Source of the DNA: Perognathus longimembris pacificus | Taxonomy: Eukaryota > Chordata > Mammalia > Rodentia > Heteromyidae | Reading direction: 5' to 3' | Length of the DNA stretch: 64,000 nt | Assembly (NCBI RefSeq): GCF_023159225.1 | Contig: NC_063166.1 | Location: 45,563,149 to 45,627,148 of the forward strand | Shown: in pieces, positions 35,389-46,919 of the stretch | How the letters are laid out: each line of letters starts with the position of its first letter | Numbering within the stretch: the first letter of the stretch is position 1 | The notes under the pieces: model-generated | Seen by the model: the letters and a program-made list of their open reading frames with translations, nothing else | What the model was told of the DNA's origin: nothing | The model's database searches: none | Made by a program: the position numbers and the translations under genes

Positions 35389-35515
35389 TTTTTCTCCCCA
35401 CCTTCTTCTTTCCCCCCAAGTTGTAAATTTCATTTCCAACATAGTGTCAAGTGAGTATCACTGCTTCACTTATTTACCTTTGTCACAAAATTTCTGTGAT
35501 TTTGCTTTCCCTTTG
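35389..35515 (-). mobile_element. Older L1 3' UTR variant, 5' half of the split element
   Basis: Continues the 34066-34174 piece: C/T-rich CTCCCCACCTTCTTC, then AAGTTGTAAATTTCATTTCC, matching 24200-24260. Removing the nested L1 restores a continuous alignment. Confidence 0.8.
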
Positions 35516-35548
35516 CAAATCAGATAAACTTATATAGAAGACAATGTT

Positions 35549-35742
35549 GGGGCTGGGAATATGGCCTAGTGGCAAGAGTACTTGCCTCCTACACATGAAG
35601 CTCTCAGTTCGATTCCCCAGCACCACATATACGGAAAATGGCCAGAAGGGGCGCTGTGGCTCAGGTGGCAGAGTGCTAGCCTTGAGCAAAAAAGAAGCCA
35701 GGGACAGTGCTCAGGCCCTGAGTCCAAGGCCCAGGACTGGCC

Positions 35743-35764
<22 letters not shown>
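35549..35764 (+). mobile_element. ID-like dimeric SINE with exact 13-bp target duplication
   Basis: Starts GGGGCTGGGAATATGGCC with A box TGGCCTAGTGG and B box CAGTTCGATTCCC. The right monomer has GGGCGCTGTGGCTCAGGTGG. A long A tail covers 35743-35764. AGAAGACAATGTT flanks it at 35536-35548 and 35765-35777. It looks young. Confidence 0.95.
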
Positions 35765-35773
<9 letters not shown>

Positions 35774-35831
35774 TGTTTACAGCAATAAAAAATGATGACA
35801 ACAGGGAATAAAACAAACCTGGGGCCGGGGG

Positions 35832-35866
35832 AGAGAAAGAAAGGGAGAAAGAAAGAAAGAAAGAAA

Positions 35867-35938
<72 letters not shown>

Positions 35939-35990
35939 AAGAAAGAAAGATGGAAAGAAAGAAAGATAGAAAGGAAGAAAGAAAGAACTG
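35832..35990. repeat. (GAAA)n purine tract
   Basis: About 160 bp of GAAA units with GA and GGAA interruptions. Its complement reads as a long Phe/Leu/Ser open frame, which is not a gene. Confidence 0.97.
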
Positions 35991-35994
35991 CAAA

Positions 35995-37660
35995 CACTAC
36001 ACTAGAAAAAACCTCTTGTTTCCATTTCTTGAGTTCATTTCAATGAGCATCATTTTATATCATCATGTGAACAATTTATCTCTTGAGCCACTGTGATCCT
36101 CTGCTAATAATATAGTGCATTTCTCCTAACCTCAGTGCACATGTCTACAATTCGCATTGGTTTCACAGCTTGTCTACCTAATGTCTAGAATCCAATTCAG
36201 AAAGATACCCCATGTATGTTTCTCTAGTATCTGACAGTATTTCCATCTCTGGAAGCTTCATGACTACTCATCATATGTTTTTTTAGTGTTGCCTTTTTTA
36301 TGGCTTTGTATCATGTTTAGCTCAGTGTTGCAGTGGAATTATGGGTTTGCAGAGGAAGGACACACAAGAAGCACCAAGACACAACATCACATGCTACCCA
36401 TGTGATTTATATGGCTGAAACAGAATCCGCTGGCCTAGGTGAGATTTGCTATGTTTCTCCACTCTCCAGTTCCTTGTCCATTTCTTTCTAGCTTGCACTT
36501 GCTACAGCTAATCAATAAGTACAGTCTCCAGTTTGGGGCAGAAGGAGTACATGAAGATGGAATGAGTAGCAAGGACTTACATCACTTGGAAATGGGTTAG
36601 TGTTGTTGCTTTTCCTTTCACTGCACATAGTTATTGTAAACATGACTTTGAAGCCATAGGTCTGACGTTGTGCCATATAACTTTGCTTTATTTTGCTGGG
36701 TTGCTTGTGTTTTTGTTTTTTTCTCACAGTGTTTTGGTTGGTATAATTTTTTGGAAGTGCATTGACAATGGTCTTATATTTGTGGCGATATATGATAAGC
36801 AAGGTACCATTTCCAATTAGTCCACCTGACATATTGAAAGCTTAGTGCTTCCATTTTCCTAATTCATCAACTGGGGTTTCTTGGACCATGTAGACATCCC
36901 AAAATTAAAACTTTAACACTCAAAAGCTGAGCAGAGCATTACACTTATCCACACTCAGGGGACTTGTTTTTCTCCTTTAATTGGAATTTATGGCAAAATA
37001 GATGGGTGAGGAAATTTTTTTCCTTGAGATGCTATTAAAATTATCTAGTCCAATTACTGAAAATGAAGCATTTTAAGCAATTCAGTTTATGGTTCTTAGT
37101 GTCAGCCCAAAACTGTTTTGCCTATATAGTGAGTAATTTTCTTTCCAGACTTATGAAGATCCCAGTAACCCCTAAGCAAACTGGAACCCCATTGATCACT
37201 CATCTCTGATTTAGATTCTTCTTCAATTTGGTCCTTGGATATTTACATTCTTTAGAGTTCTGTGATGCAGTAAAATCATGTTTATTATTTTCATCTATTC
37301 TCAGGCATTTTTATTGGTAAAGCTTTCTGGATACATATATTCTTAGGAACAAAAAGACTGCATCATATTTGCAATTCTGCCAAGCTTGGTAAGCTTGTTT
37401 ACAAATTGAGTATCATCATGGAGCCAGAAATTTAACAGGAGAATTGGCTATAAACAAACTCATGCCAGACCTGAGAAAAATGTACAAGTAGACAGGAGAA
37501 ATACATATACAACAAAACAGCATTAATTGAAGTGATCAGAAAATATGTAACTCTATTAATTTCTTAAAACCTGAAGGTTATTAGCATCACTGGATAAAAT
37601 TATTAATTTAAATAATGGTGAATGAACAAGGAAATGCAACATTTTCAAATATTCCCCCTG
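35995..37660. other. Unassigned stretch
   Basis: No gene or clear repeat recognised. Confidence 0.5.
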
Positions 37661-37845
37661 TACCAGGCCCTGGTGGCATACATCTGTAATTTTAGCTACT
37701 CAGGAGACTGAGACCTTAGGATCACAGTTTGAAGACAGTCTGGACAGGAAGTCTGCGAGACATTTATTTCCAATTAACCAGCAAAAAGCCCAAAAGTAGA
37801 AGTGTGGCTCAACTGTTAGAGTGCCACCCTTTGAGAGAGTAAAGC
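37661..37845 (+). mobile_element. B1-dID-type SINE
   Basis: B1 half TACCAGGCCCTGGTGGCATA and TTTTAGCTACTCAGGAGACT, a linker with TCCAATTAACCAGC, and a shortened dID half with GTGTGGCTCAACTGTTAGAG. Confidence 0.8.
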
Positions 37846-37904
37846 TAACTGACATTCTAATAGGTTTGTTTCTACACTCCGCATTGAAGTCATTCTTATA
37901 ACAT

Positions 37905-38050
37905 GAAGCCTTAATTCTCACAATGAACCTGCGAGGTAACTATTATGGACCTGATTTATAATAAGTACATACATTAAAGCTACATAATTAATAAGTAGCT
38001 GAGAAAGAATTACAGATTTCTGCTCTTTCTATTTCATCATAATGCTGTGG
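37905..38050 (+). mobile_element. MIR-like fragment
   Basis: TAATTCTCACAATGAACCTG and CGAGGTAACTATTATGGACC match the MIR core, followed by a diverged AAGTAGCTGAGAAAGAATT segment. Confidence 0.6.
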
Positions 38051-39117
38051 TTTTTCAGGTGAAAAAACAAATGTCTTACTATGTTTACCCATTCTTGGTG
38101 TTTCTCCTAGTCTTGGCCTTGGAGACTCCCTGACACATTAGGACAAGCAGGTATGTTCTTGCTGTCTGACCATTGGCCCCTCTTTATGCTTATCCTTTGC
38201 AGGATAGTCAGCGCCTCCATTCTGAAGCCTGTGATGGAGCTATTTTGGCACATTTGCCATACTTGTGGTGAAACCAGCAGGGGAGAAGAAGGGAAGGTTG
38301 GGTAGTGAGTCAAAAATGACAAAAACAGTAAGAAACAGGAGGGATAAGTTTTCAAATATGATAATCCTGTCTGGACAGTTGACAAAGAACAAATGCTCCC
38401 TGTGGAAATTGTAATTTTTTTTTAAAAAGCGGACTGGGGAGCTTCAGATAATTACTTAGTCCTTTTAAATATGTATGAGTTCCAGTGTGCTACATACATT
38501 TTAAAAGACAGTTGACAATGGCAGCATATATCATCGTGTTCCTGCTGCAAGCTAAAAATAGTTTCTTCCTTTCAATGTAAAAACAATGCTTTCGGTTTGG
38601 TGTCCATGAAATAAAAGACTGTAAAATCCCCATTTACAGGCCTGGCAGTGAAGGATGCTTTGAGAAGTTTCTCTTGGAAACTTCAGGAGGAGTCCTCTGC
38701 TCTAGCACTTCTGCCTGAGAGGCTGAAGCTGTTGGGACCACTCTGCATTAGCATTCTGGCTGGGGCTTGGGGGTGGAGAGGAGGCTCAAAAAGCTTAAAG
38801 AATGAGCCCAATCCTAGCCTGGAGGAGTAAGCTTAGAATTGATTCTGAAATGAAAACCAAGCTTGGGATCAAAGAGAAGAAGAAAAAAATCATTGGCAGG
38901 AGTAAGAGGAAAAGAGAGGAAAGAAAAGAAACTGCCAAACAATCAAGCCCTGGGCTACTGTTTTACATGGATCTCTGGTTTTTTCACTCTCACCCCTAGG
39001 GCAGGTGCAGATGTCAGATATCTGGATGGCATATGTGTCTCCTGGTGTTCTCCCCTTGTCTGTCTTTCACAGAAGAAGCAGGATAGATTCAGTCAGTGCT
39101 CATTTAGAACCACTTCG
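38051..39117. other. Unassigned stretch
   Basis: Repeat-poor. It contains isolated splice-site-like strings (around 38110-38150), but no exon is supported. Confidence 0.45.
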
Positions 39118-39185
39118 CTGCAGCCTCCCCCATTCCCCAGCTACTGAGATAGTTTGTTGCTATCATTCTACCACACCCAGCTTCC
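39118..39185 (-). mobile_element. B1-type fragment
   Basis: Plus-strand AGCTACTGAGATAGTTTG and CATTCTACCACACCCAGCTT resemble a complement of the B1 start. It is short and diverged. Confidence 0.4.
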
Positions 39186-41465
39186 TCCAAAGAATTTCTC
39201 AAAGGCTAAAAAGAAATCCTTGTTTGGCATTGGCAGGTTGCCACCTACTATTGAGCCAATGATTGGTCCATCTGAATGCAAAGTGCCATCCCCCTTTCCC
39301 TCCACATGGGCTCACTCTGGGATGCCTTTTCACTACACAATACCCCGTGGGCCATACTGAAGTTCAGCCCAGGCTGAGATGCCATCATACCTGAGATAAC
39401 ATTTCTTGCCCCTTCTGCTACCCAGACTTCTTTGTATGGCGCACATTGTCCACTCCACTCAGTAAATTACTGTCAAAAGAATGCCCATCTCTTAATGGGA
39501 ATTTCCATCCCAATATTCTTCTCTCTGGAGAAACATAAGGATCGGTGGATAAAGCTAAGCAGTGTACTTAAGCTACTCAAAGTAGCTTATGTGTTTTAGG
39601 TATGTATTAGATGTTTGGCAGATGGTGCAAACTTGATGGAAAGACTCAACATCACCCCCAAAGTATTCCTTCAGACAGAGGCTAGGACTTGAAAAGAAGT
39701 GGCCATACGCATCCTGAGCTACCCAGTGTCTCAGACATGGGTCCTCTTTAACTGATCATAAAGCGAGAGAAGGGAAGGACACATTTAATACATGTTTTTA
39801 TTTGAATCTGAAATGTCCATTATATACTTCTGTGTATGATTTAGTCTCAGATGATAGGTGTTGAGGCCTAGTTAAGAGGAATTGGGGCAAAAGGGCAATG
39901 CCTTTTAAGTGTCTTTCTGGCCCCTGGTCCCTTTTTGCCCCTATCTGATTCCTGGCCACCTCAAAATCAGCAACTTTGGTCTTCCACAATCTTCTTCCAT
40001 GATGTCTGACAGGCTACATTCACAAAACATGGAGCCTGGCAACCATAGGCTGAAGCTATAAACCAAACTAAACCTTCTCCTTCTTTAAGGTGTTTTCTCA
40101 GGTAATTATACAGCAATGAAAAGTCTGACTGATATCACATGTATCAAAATGGCCCAGATAGAAAGCTTGTCACATGCTCTGTAAACCAACAAGTAGACCA
40201 ACGGGTAGGCCACCAGGTGGTCCATCTCATCTACATAATATTTGTGGGAACTCAGATCTTAAATCTTCAACCTGGATATCAAGGAAAGACGATTTTCTCA
40301 AAATTGTGTTGATCTTCTTTCAGCTCCACTATCTTTAATCTGAGGCCCATGAAGCGAAGTGATGCAGACTGAACCAGCAATGGAGAAATTAGGGCTCTTG
40401 GGATCTACAGGTTTTGTAGAATGGCACGGAAGACAGTAGGGCTGAGCACTGTGAGGAAAACTGAACTGAGTGCTGAAATTATACCCTGATAGCTTCAACA
40501 TTTTTCCAAGCATCAATCTGCAAGCCAGTACTCACAGAGCAAGGATACTGCTGCAAATGCACTGAGTTTGAAGACAGAAGTCTGAGTATATATACCATCC
40601 ATAAAATGATGCGTTAGTTGTGGTGTGTTAAGCAAGTAAAATAAGCCAACTTTTTGTCTAAATAAAAAGGACAATGATTCCAATGTCTATATTGCAAAAA
40701 GTAAATGAGATCACTTGCAGAAATGGGTCAAGTTTCTTCAAAGTATAGAGTTAAAAAAGTCACAACTGTTTAACATCTAGTATGCACCAGATTCTCCATT
40801 AAATTAAGTGCTGGTATAAAAGAGATGTATGTGACAAAAATCTCAGTCACATTTAGATATTATGTAAGTGGCAGACCACAGCACTTGAGAACATAATACT
40901 TAAAGTCCTGCAAAAAGAATTCCACATGCTTCTATAGCAGAGGCCTTCCTATTCTCACTGGTGACATTAACAAAGGTAATCTGCGCACTTGTGGAGGGAA
41001 ATGATGACTGAATGCAGTAACTGATGAATTTTACTCTGCTTAGTTGCTTATATTCTTACCTTCCTTCTTGTAAGTTCCTACAGCATGGAAACTATAGTTT
41101 AGTCATCTATATTTTATCTATATTTGAAAAATCAAATATCCAACTTGATATTTTCTCTTCTCATCCAATTGAAGAGAAGAATGTTTGTTGAATTGCATTT
41201 TTTGAGTGAATATATAAATAAAATGATATGACAACATTGCAGAGCCAATGACTAATTTAGGGTGAATGGTTAAATTCAAAAAGAAAGAGAGCCCTTTGGA
41301 AATAGAAGTGTATATACTGAATAAATTCAATGTAATCCAAGGTTAAATAAACCAATACAAAGGTTTTAGAACTCTGAAGGTTACCCAAAATGTTCTTGGT
41401 TGAATATTCACATTTTTCCAACTTCTATGCTTTAAAATTTATAAATATATTAACCTTTAAAACAA
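39186..41465. other. Long unassigned stretch
   Basis: No gene, exon or clear repeat recognised in about 2.3 kb. Confidence 0.5.
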
Positions 41466-41658
41466 TTTTTTTTTTGCCAGTCCTGGGGCTTGGACTCAGG
41501 GCCTGAGCACTGTCCCTGGATTCCTTTTGCTCAAGGCTAGTACTCTGCCACTTGCGACACAGCGCCATTTCTGGCCTTTTCCATATATGTGGTGCTGAGG
41601 AATCGAACCCAGGGCTTCATGTATACAAGGCGAGCACTCTTGCCACTAGGCCATATTC
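41466..41658 (-). mobile_element. ID-like dimeric SINE, 5'-truncated, joined to an L1
   Basis: Minus-strand dimer with its A tail at the left (T run 41466-41475). It lacks the first ~8 bases (CAGCCC complement) and passes directly into plus-strand L1 3' UTR at about 41658. The two 5' ends therefore meet and the tails point outward. Confidence 0.85.
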
Positions 41659-41925
41659 TATATACTGGTATTAGAACTAGGGAAGGGAAAGAGAATATCA
41701 AAATTGAGAGATAAAGGATAAAAAGACAAATGACTCCAAAAGCAATACTTACAAAACCATTTGGTGTAAACCAACTGAACAACTCATGGGGGAGAGAAGG
41801 AAAAGGGGAGGGGGAGGGGGGAAATGAGGGAGGAGGTAACAAATTGTACAAGAAATGTACCCACTGCCTTATGTATGAAACTGTAACCCCACTGTACATC
41901 ACTTTGACAATAACAAGTAATTATT
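41659..41925 (+). mobile_element. 5'-truncated L1 3' UTR
   Basis: TACTGGTATTAGAACTAGGG through the G-rich tract (41788-41822) to CTGTACATCACTTTGACAAT and an A/T-rich tail. Confidence 0.88.
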
Positions 41926-41954
41926 AAAAAGTAAAATACTTTTACAAGGTTCAA

Positions 41955-42055
41955 GTTACTCTCCTTTAACAATTAAGGAAACTGAGTCCTTACTTCAGTT
42001 TTATAGAATTAGACATATGACACTTTGGGATTTAACTCTAAGCTGGCCCTTTGTC
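41955..42055 (+). mobile_element. MIR-like fragment
   Basis: ACAATTAAGGAAACTGAGTC and GGGATTTAACTCTAAGCTGG match the MIR core-to-3' pattern. Confidence 0.5.
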
Positions 42056-43229
42056 TTCTTTGGATGCATCGCTTATTTAGTGCTGGAGTTACCTCTAGAT
42101 TCAGATTTTTTTTTTACTCTCAGTACAAAGGTGCTTCTACTATATCATATATATATATTTTTCCATCAATACTAAAGCAAGTAATTTAGGTTTCAGAGTC
42201 TAAATGAAAGCATAGGGATTGACCCTTTGGGGAACCTACTATTAGACCAAATGCTTTAGTTCCATGACATCTTAAGGTATTTTTCACAAGCTTAATTAAA
42301 GCTATTTTATTACAGCCTAATGCTATTTCTAATAGATTTTCCCCTTTATGATGTAGGAACAAAGTCATCTGATGCCTAGAGAGGTCCACAACATTTCTTC
42401 TCTCCAGAGAGAAAACAAGAACATTGCATCTGAAAAAGCCAGTGCTCTGATAGGGGAAAATGTGATTTCTCAAAGCAGGTTGTAGAGCAAGGTCAGTCAG
42501 GGAGTAAGCAAGAGTTTCTGCTCCTCCTTTGGAAGTAGGGGAGTGGAAGGATGCCCAGTAGAAACGGGCTACAGTATATCATCTCTGTCCCAGGTTTTTC
42601 TTAGAGGCAGAAAAACTGTGAGTTCACAGCCAACTGATGATATTTCACAAGCCTAGGTTGGCTGCCTGGAATGTGCTTGTCACTCAAAGAAACTATCTGC
42701 GTTCTTGATGCCCCTACCCATTCCTCCTCAGGTAGCTGCTCTGAAATGGAAAAGGTGGCAAGGTGAGTACAGCGAGAACGAGAGTAACATTTAAAACTGG
42801 TTAGAAGAGCTTGCCAAAAGAAAGGTCTTAGAACATATAGATGCGTGCTATTGTTATTTGTCAAAGTCTTTTGACAATATTAGGAAAAAATGAAAGAAAA
42901 ATATTAGGAAGCTTGACCTGGGTCTTGTTATTGAAGCAAGTCATTTGGAAGGAACATTTAACCCAGATAGGTGACTGTATTACTGATTGAGTCTATCTCC
43001 CAATGTCAACGTTTATTAAGGTTCTACTGTGAAAGTAAAGCTGTAAATATGAGGAAAGAACTTTCCAGTTTGTGGGAGCCTTGCCACCTAACTTTAAATT
43101 TTTATATTGATGCACAGCAATCATTTTATATACTTTTATTCACTGTGCAAATATTTATTAGGCATCTACTCATTCTAGAAAGCGAGAATTAGTACTGAAA
43201 CTAGAGTTGACAATTTCTCAAAAATGGTT
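42056..43229. other. Unassigned stretch
   Basis: No gene or clear repeat recognised. Confidence 0.5.
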
Positions 43230-43430
43230 TGTTGTTGTTGTTTCTTGGTGCCCATCCAGAGGCTTGAACTCATGGCTTGGATGTGATCCCAAAGCATTTT
43301 TGCTCAAAGCTAGTGCTCTACCACTTGAGCCACAGTTCTACTTCTGACAAAAGTCTCCCAGATTTTCCTGGCTGGTCTTTGCTATTCTTGTCAGAAGATC
43401 AGAGTTGGAAACCAGCCTGGGCCCCAAGAT
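43230..43430 (-). mobile_element. Old B1-dID-type SINE
   Basis: dID complement (TTTTGCTCAAAGCTAGTGCT, ACCACTTGAGCCACAG) followed by a diverged B1 complement (GGCTGGTCTTTGC, CAGAAGATCAGAG). A TTG-repeat tail lies at 43231-43242. Confidence 0.7.
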
Positions 43431-43741
43431 GACTTTTTATTTCCTGCCTGAATTTTCTGAACAGTATGGTCTCTGAATAAAACTAAAAAAACCTAAACGG
43501 AGACAGAAGACATAACTTATAATGGAGATTGGACCATTGCTGGTGCCCTTTTACATAAATAGAAGTACTGGGTTTTGCTGATGATTGCAGCGTTGACCTG
43601 TGTCGTTAGAGAGAATGTGCTGGTTCTCGCTCTAATTTTAATTTGCATTTCCTGTCACCCAGAAGATGAATGCAGGTCTTGCCTTTCTGCACACCTTCAG
43701 AAAAAGTCACTGATTTGTGCTCCTTTGTCATCTCATTTCAG

Positions 43742-43852
43742 CAGCTGGGGCTCGGGTCACAAGGCCTGATGGAGCTCAGCTGTTGTTAGCAGGAGGCAGC
43801 AATGCAATTCCCCTTTCCTCTGTTCCAGAGACAGCACACAAGAATCAGCCAG
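43742..43852 (+). other. Candidate internal coding exon, gene unknown
   Basis: A 111-bp segment bounded by a pyrimidine-rich acceptor (TTTGTCATCTCATTTCAG) and a consensus donor (CAG followed by GTAAGTCT). Only one of the three sense frames is open. It needs 1 nt from the upstream exon and leaves 1 nt, so the exon is phase-symmetric (1-1) and could be skipped without changing frame. The open frame includes PDGAQLLLAGGSNAIPLSS. The acceptor is a NAGNAG (CAG at 43742-43744 follows AG at 43740-43741), allowing a 3-nt alternative. The surrounding 600 bp is repeat-free. I do not recognise the protein. A noncoding-RNA exon or chance remain possible. Confidence 0.33.
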
Positions 43853-44065
43853 GTAAGTCTCTTCAGTTTTCCGTTAAAGAGCATTCTTGTCTTTCCTTCA
43901 CAGCCACTTTCTGGGAGTTAGTCATAGTGGTCTGATTTTCTGAGTAGCTTCTTTTCTGGATGATGACCCTGATGGGGGTATCTTCCTAGTTACAGCAGTT
44001 ACAGTCTCTAATCTCAACATAAAGCATGCAATATGAGAACAAGTCCTCATCAAAAGGAGAGGAAA

Positions 44066-44291
44066 GCAGGGTACAGGTGGCTCATGACTATCATTGTAGC
44101 TCATCATGGTTTAGAGCCAGCTTGGCCAGGAAAGTCCATGAGATTCTTACCTCCAATCAACCACCAGAAAGCTGGAAGTGGTGCTGTGGCTCAAAATGGC
44201 AGAGTGCTAGCCTTGAGCAAAGAATCTCAGGGATAGTATCCAGGCCCCGAGTTCAAGCCCCATGATTGACCAAAAAAGGGGGGAAAAAAGG
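44066..44291 (+). mobile_element. B1-dID-type SINE
   Basis: B1 half with ACAGGTGGCTCATGACTATC and TTTAGAGCCAGCTTGGCCAG, linker CCAATCAACCACCAGAAAGC, dID half GGTGCTGTGGCTCAAAATGG and an A/G tail. All parts are in order. Confidence 0.87.
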
Positions 44292-44439
44292 AAGTGTGCA
44301 TGCCTTTAAGATCAGGTTTACTAAGCGACCTTAGGAACACAATTTTGTGACTGAGTTAAGCAATCTAATGGCTGAGGAAGTACCTTTTTGTGGAAGTAAA
44401 CTGTTGTGGTTTAACCAGTCAACACATTGTATACTGCTC

Positions 44440-44560
44440 CTACCTTTGACCCATACATTATATTATTTAATCATTGCTTAGAGCTTACTGATAAACAGGG
44501 CAGAGAGAAAGTGACTTGCTGAAAGTAGCACAATATTCAAAGGCAGATTTATTACTAGAA
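44440..44560 (+). mobile_element. MIR-like fragment
   Basis: AAAGTGACTTGCTGAAAGTA and GCACAATATTCAAAGGCAGA match the MIR core at high divergence. Confidence 0.45.
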
Positions 44561-44564
44561 GCCT

Positions 44565-44668
44565 CTTTTGTTTCTTTTCTTTCTTCCTTTCCCTATTCCT
44601 TTCTTTCTTCTTTTCTTTTTCTATTTCTTCTTTCTTTCTTTGTTCCCTTCCTTCCTTCATTCCTTCCA
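44565..44668. repeat. TTTC/TTCC-rich pyrimidine tract
   Basis: Imperfect TTTCT and TTCC units at the tail side of the following SINE. Confidence 0.85.
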
Positions 44669-44669
44669 C

Positions 44670-44886
44670 CCACTATAACTAGGGTTCTTGCACTCTCACT
44701 TGTCTTATTCACTCAAAGCTGGCCCTCTTCTACCTGAGCCACACCAACACTTTTGCTGGTTACTTGGTTAACTGGAGATAAGAGTCTGATGAACTTTCCC
44801 ATCACTAGCTAACTTTGAACCAGGATCCTTAGATCTCAGCCTCTTGAGTAGCTAGGATTGTACCTGTGAGCCACCAGGGCCTGGCT
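44670..44886 (-). mobile_element. B1-dID-type SINE
   Basis: dID complement (ACTCAAAGCTGGCCCTCTTC, CTACCTGAGCCACACC), linker (AACTGGAGATAAGAGTCTG), then B1 complement (GAGTAGCTAGGATTGTACCT, GTGAGCCACCAGGGCCTGGC). Confidence 0.82.
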
Positions 44887-45479
44887 GCCTTTTACTTTAA
44901 TAATTACATGATGTTGCTAACATGTAATGGGTGAAAAGAAGAAATACCCCAGAGCATTATTTTTTTCTTTCTAGAATGTGAAGAGATGCTGAGACAAGGT
45001 GCCAGGGGAAATGAGTCAAATGAGAAGGGAAGGAATGTTTTTGTCTTTCTCAGCAGAAGACCCAATGTATGCAATTAAAGGGGATCTCAGGCTGGTCCCT
45101 GTGGCACAGAGGTAATTGATAGGGGCCAAATGACACACATGGCAAGAACTCAAGAGCATGATTCTTATAGAATCTAAAAGTTCCCCCAGAGAGCAAAAGA
45201 TCCCATGGCTTTCTGTACATACATAGTTTTCCCAATAATTCTAGGCATTCAGCCTAGAGGGAGGTCTCAGAAACGCTGGGAAGACAGAGACTGTGAAGCC
45301 ACTGTGTTGTTTAATTTGTGCTGCAAAAGAAGCCATCACAGACCTTTGTAGTTTGTCACATAGTCATTAATTATTGCAGCTGTACCATTAGTCTTGCGAT
45401 TAGGAGATTTTCCTCTAGACTTATTTTTCTTTTTCAGAACATTTTTAACAATTGTAGTTGCTTTATGCTTACTCTTTGC
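44887..45479. other. Unassigned stretch
   Basis: No gene or clear repeat recognised. Confidence 0.45.
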
Positions 45480-45991
45480 TGAGTTGTATATGTTCCTTAT
45501 GTAATTTATATTTTATCCTCTTACTAGATATATGGCTTACATGTGCATTTAATTTCTAGATAACTTTTTCATTTTATGATCATTTCATTGACTTCCCAGA
45601 AACTATTCAGTTTGACGGGGCTTCAAAATTTTCTTTTTGCCTTTCTTTTTGTGTGTCAAACCCAAAAAATCATTGAGTTAAACAAATGAAAGGGCTAAAG
45701 GAGAGGGGAGTGCAGTCAATAATTGTGTATACCATAAAATTTTAAAAAAGTAAGTGAAGGGTAATGGAAAGAAGTGAGGTGCAAATGTTGAAAAGAATGG
45801 TTGATCAAGATGCATTGTATTCATAAACTGCTTTGTTAAATGGCATCTCTTTGTATCACTACTTAATAAAAATTAAAAACTCATTGATAAGATGGATATC
45901 AAGAAGTATTTCACCTATCATTTTTTCTAGAGTTTTGTATTTTCAATCCTATGTTGAAATCTTTAATTTACTTTCAGATAATGATGATGAT

Positions 45992-46033
<42 letters not shown>

Positions 46034-46085
46034 ATAATGCTTCAATTTCATTCTCTTCTATGCAAGTATATTTTGCTAGTGGAGC
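45480..46085 (-). mobile_element. Old antisense L1 ORF2 fragment with internal interruption
   Basis: GAAACTATTCAGTTTGACGG and AACCCAAAAAATCATTGAGT, then, after an unrelated stretch (about 45690-45880), TTTTTCTAGAGTTTTGTATT and AATGCTTCAATTTCATTCTC follow the order of an old mammalian L1 on the minus strand. A GT microsatellite lies inside it. Confidence 0.65.
45993..46032. repeat. (GT)20 microsatellite
   Basis: Uninterrupted GT repeats at a position where related L1 copies carry a short TATGGTGTG-type sequence. Confidence 0.97.
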
Positions 46086-46129
46086 TATAAAATGACATAA
46101 CCACTTTGAAGAGAACTAGTCAGAATCAT

Positions 46130-46350
46130 TCAGCCCAGCTGTCTCCTTACTATACAACTCTGTGGAAAACTTCTTGGTATTTACCTACTAAAATGAGTTA
46201 AAAAGCTAAAGCCACAACAAAATTCTACATATGAAGGTTTATGGTTTAATTCATAATTGCCAAATCTTGGAAGCAACCAAGATCCATTTCAAAAGAAGAA
46301 TAGATGAGCCAGTAAAGGCAGTAGGTTGATGTACTCCCAACAATATAAAT
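46130..46350 (+). mobile_element. Ancient L1M fragment
   Basis: TTCATAATTGCCAAATCTTG and GAAGCAACCAAGATCCATTT match the conserved L1 ORF2-end segment that precedes CAAC-type sequence in old L1s. Confidence 0.6.
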
Positions 46351-46919
46351 TTACCCTCCTTACAGTTTTGACTTCCTATAACTTCATATGATCAAATGTA
46401 TGAGACATTATCAATATTATTTTTCTAAGTAGGAAAAACATCACTATGTGCTAGATGAGAGAAGGAAAGAATGACAGTGTATAAGAAAGCAATTGAAGAT
46501 TTGGAAGTGTTGAAAGAAATACCTAATTTCATGCAGATGTTAGAAAGAACATGAGCTCATAGCTACTGGATGGCCCACACATCCCTGTGACTTTCCAGTG
46601 AGATGATAAATGTTCCCTTGACTCTAATCTTGCAGAGAAAATGGGATAATGGTGAATTTCTTATACTTGTAGAATGAATTCCAGTGTTTATGAAGCTTCT
46701 GCAATCTTTCCTTCAGGGATAGAACACCCAAGATCCTCCACATCAGGTCTGTCACTCCCTGGCAGTAATTAGAGTTTGGGATTCTTTGCATCTTTCTTCT
46801 TAACAGTCAACTGCACACTTTTCTGCTGATTTATTCATTTCTCAAAATTTTCTTACTTGCCTACTTCCATGTCAATATTATAATTTACATCCTGCATAGA
46901 AACTAGTGCTTAATAGAGA
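46351..46919. other. Unassigned stretch
   Basis: No gene or repeat recognised. Confidence 0.45.

Noticed and set aside
35566..35997. Long minus-strand frame rich in Phe/Leu/Ser
   Set aside because: It is the complement of the GAAA microsatellite and the neighbouring SINE; no complex protein sequence remains outside them.
38111..38150. 40-bp microexon-like segment (CTCCTAG acceptor, CAG/GTATGT donor)
   Set aside because: Only one frame is open over 13 codons, the length is not divisible by three, and such short chance pairs are expected in 64 kb.
42732..42762. 31-bp segment between a CCTCAG acceptor and AAG/GTGAGT donor
   Set aside because: Too short to judge. No supporting frame or neighbouring exon signal.
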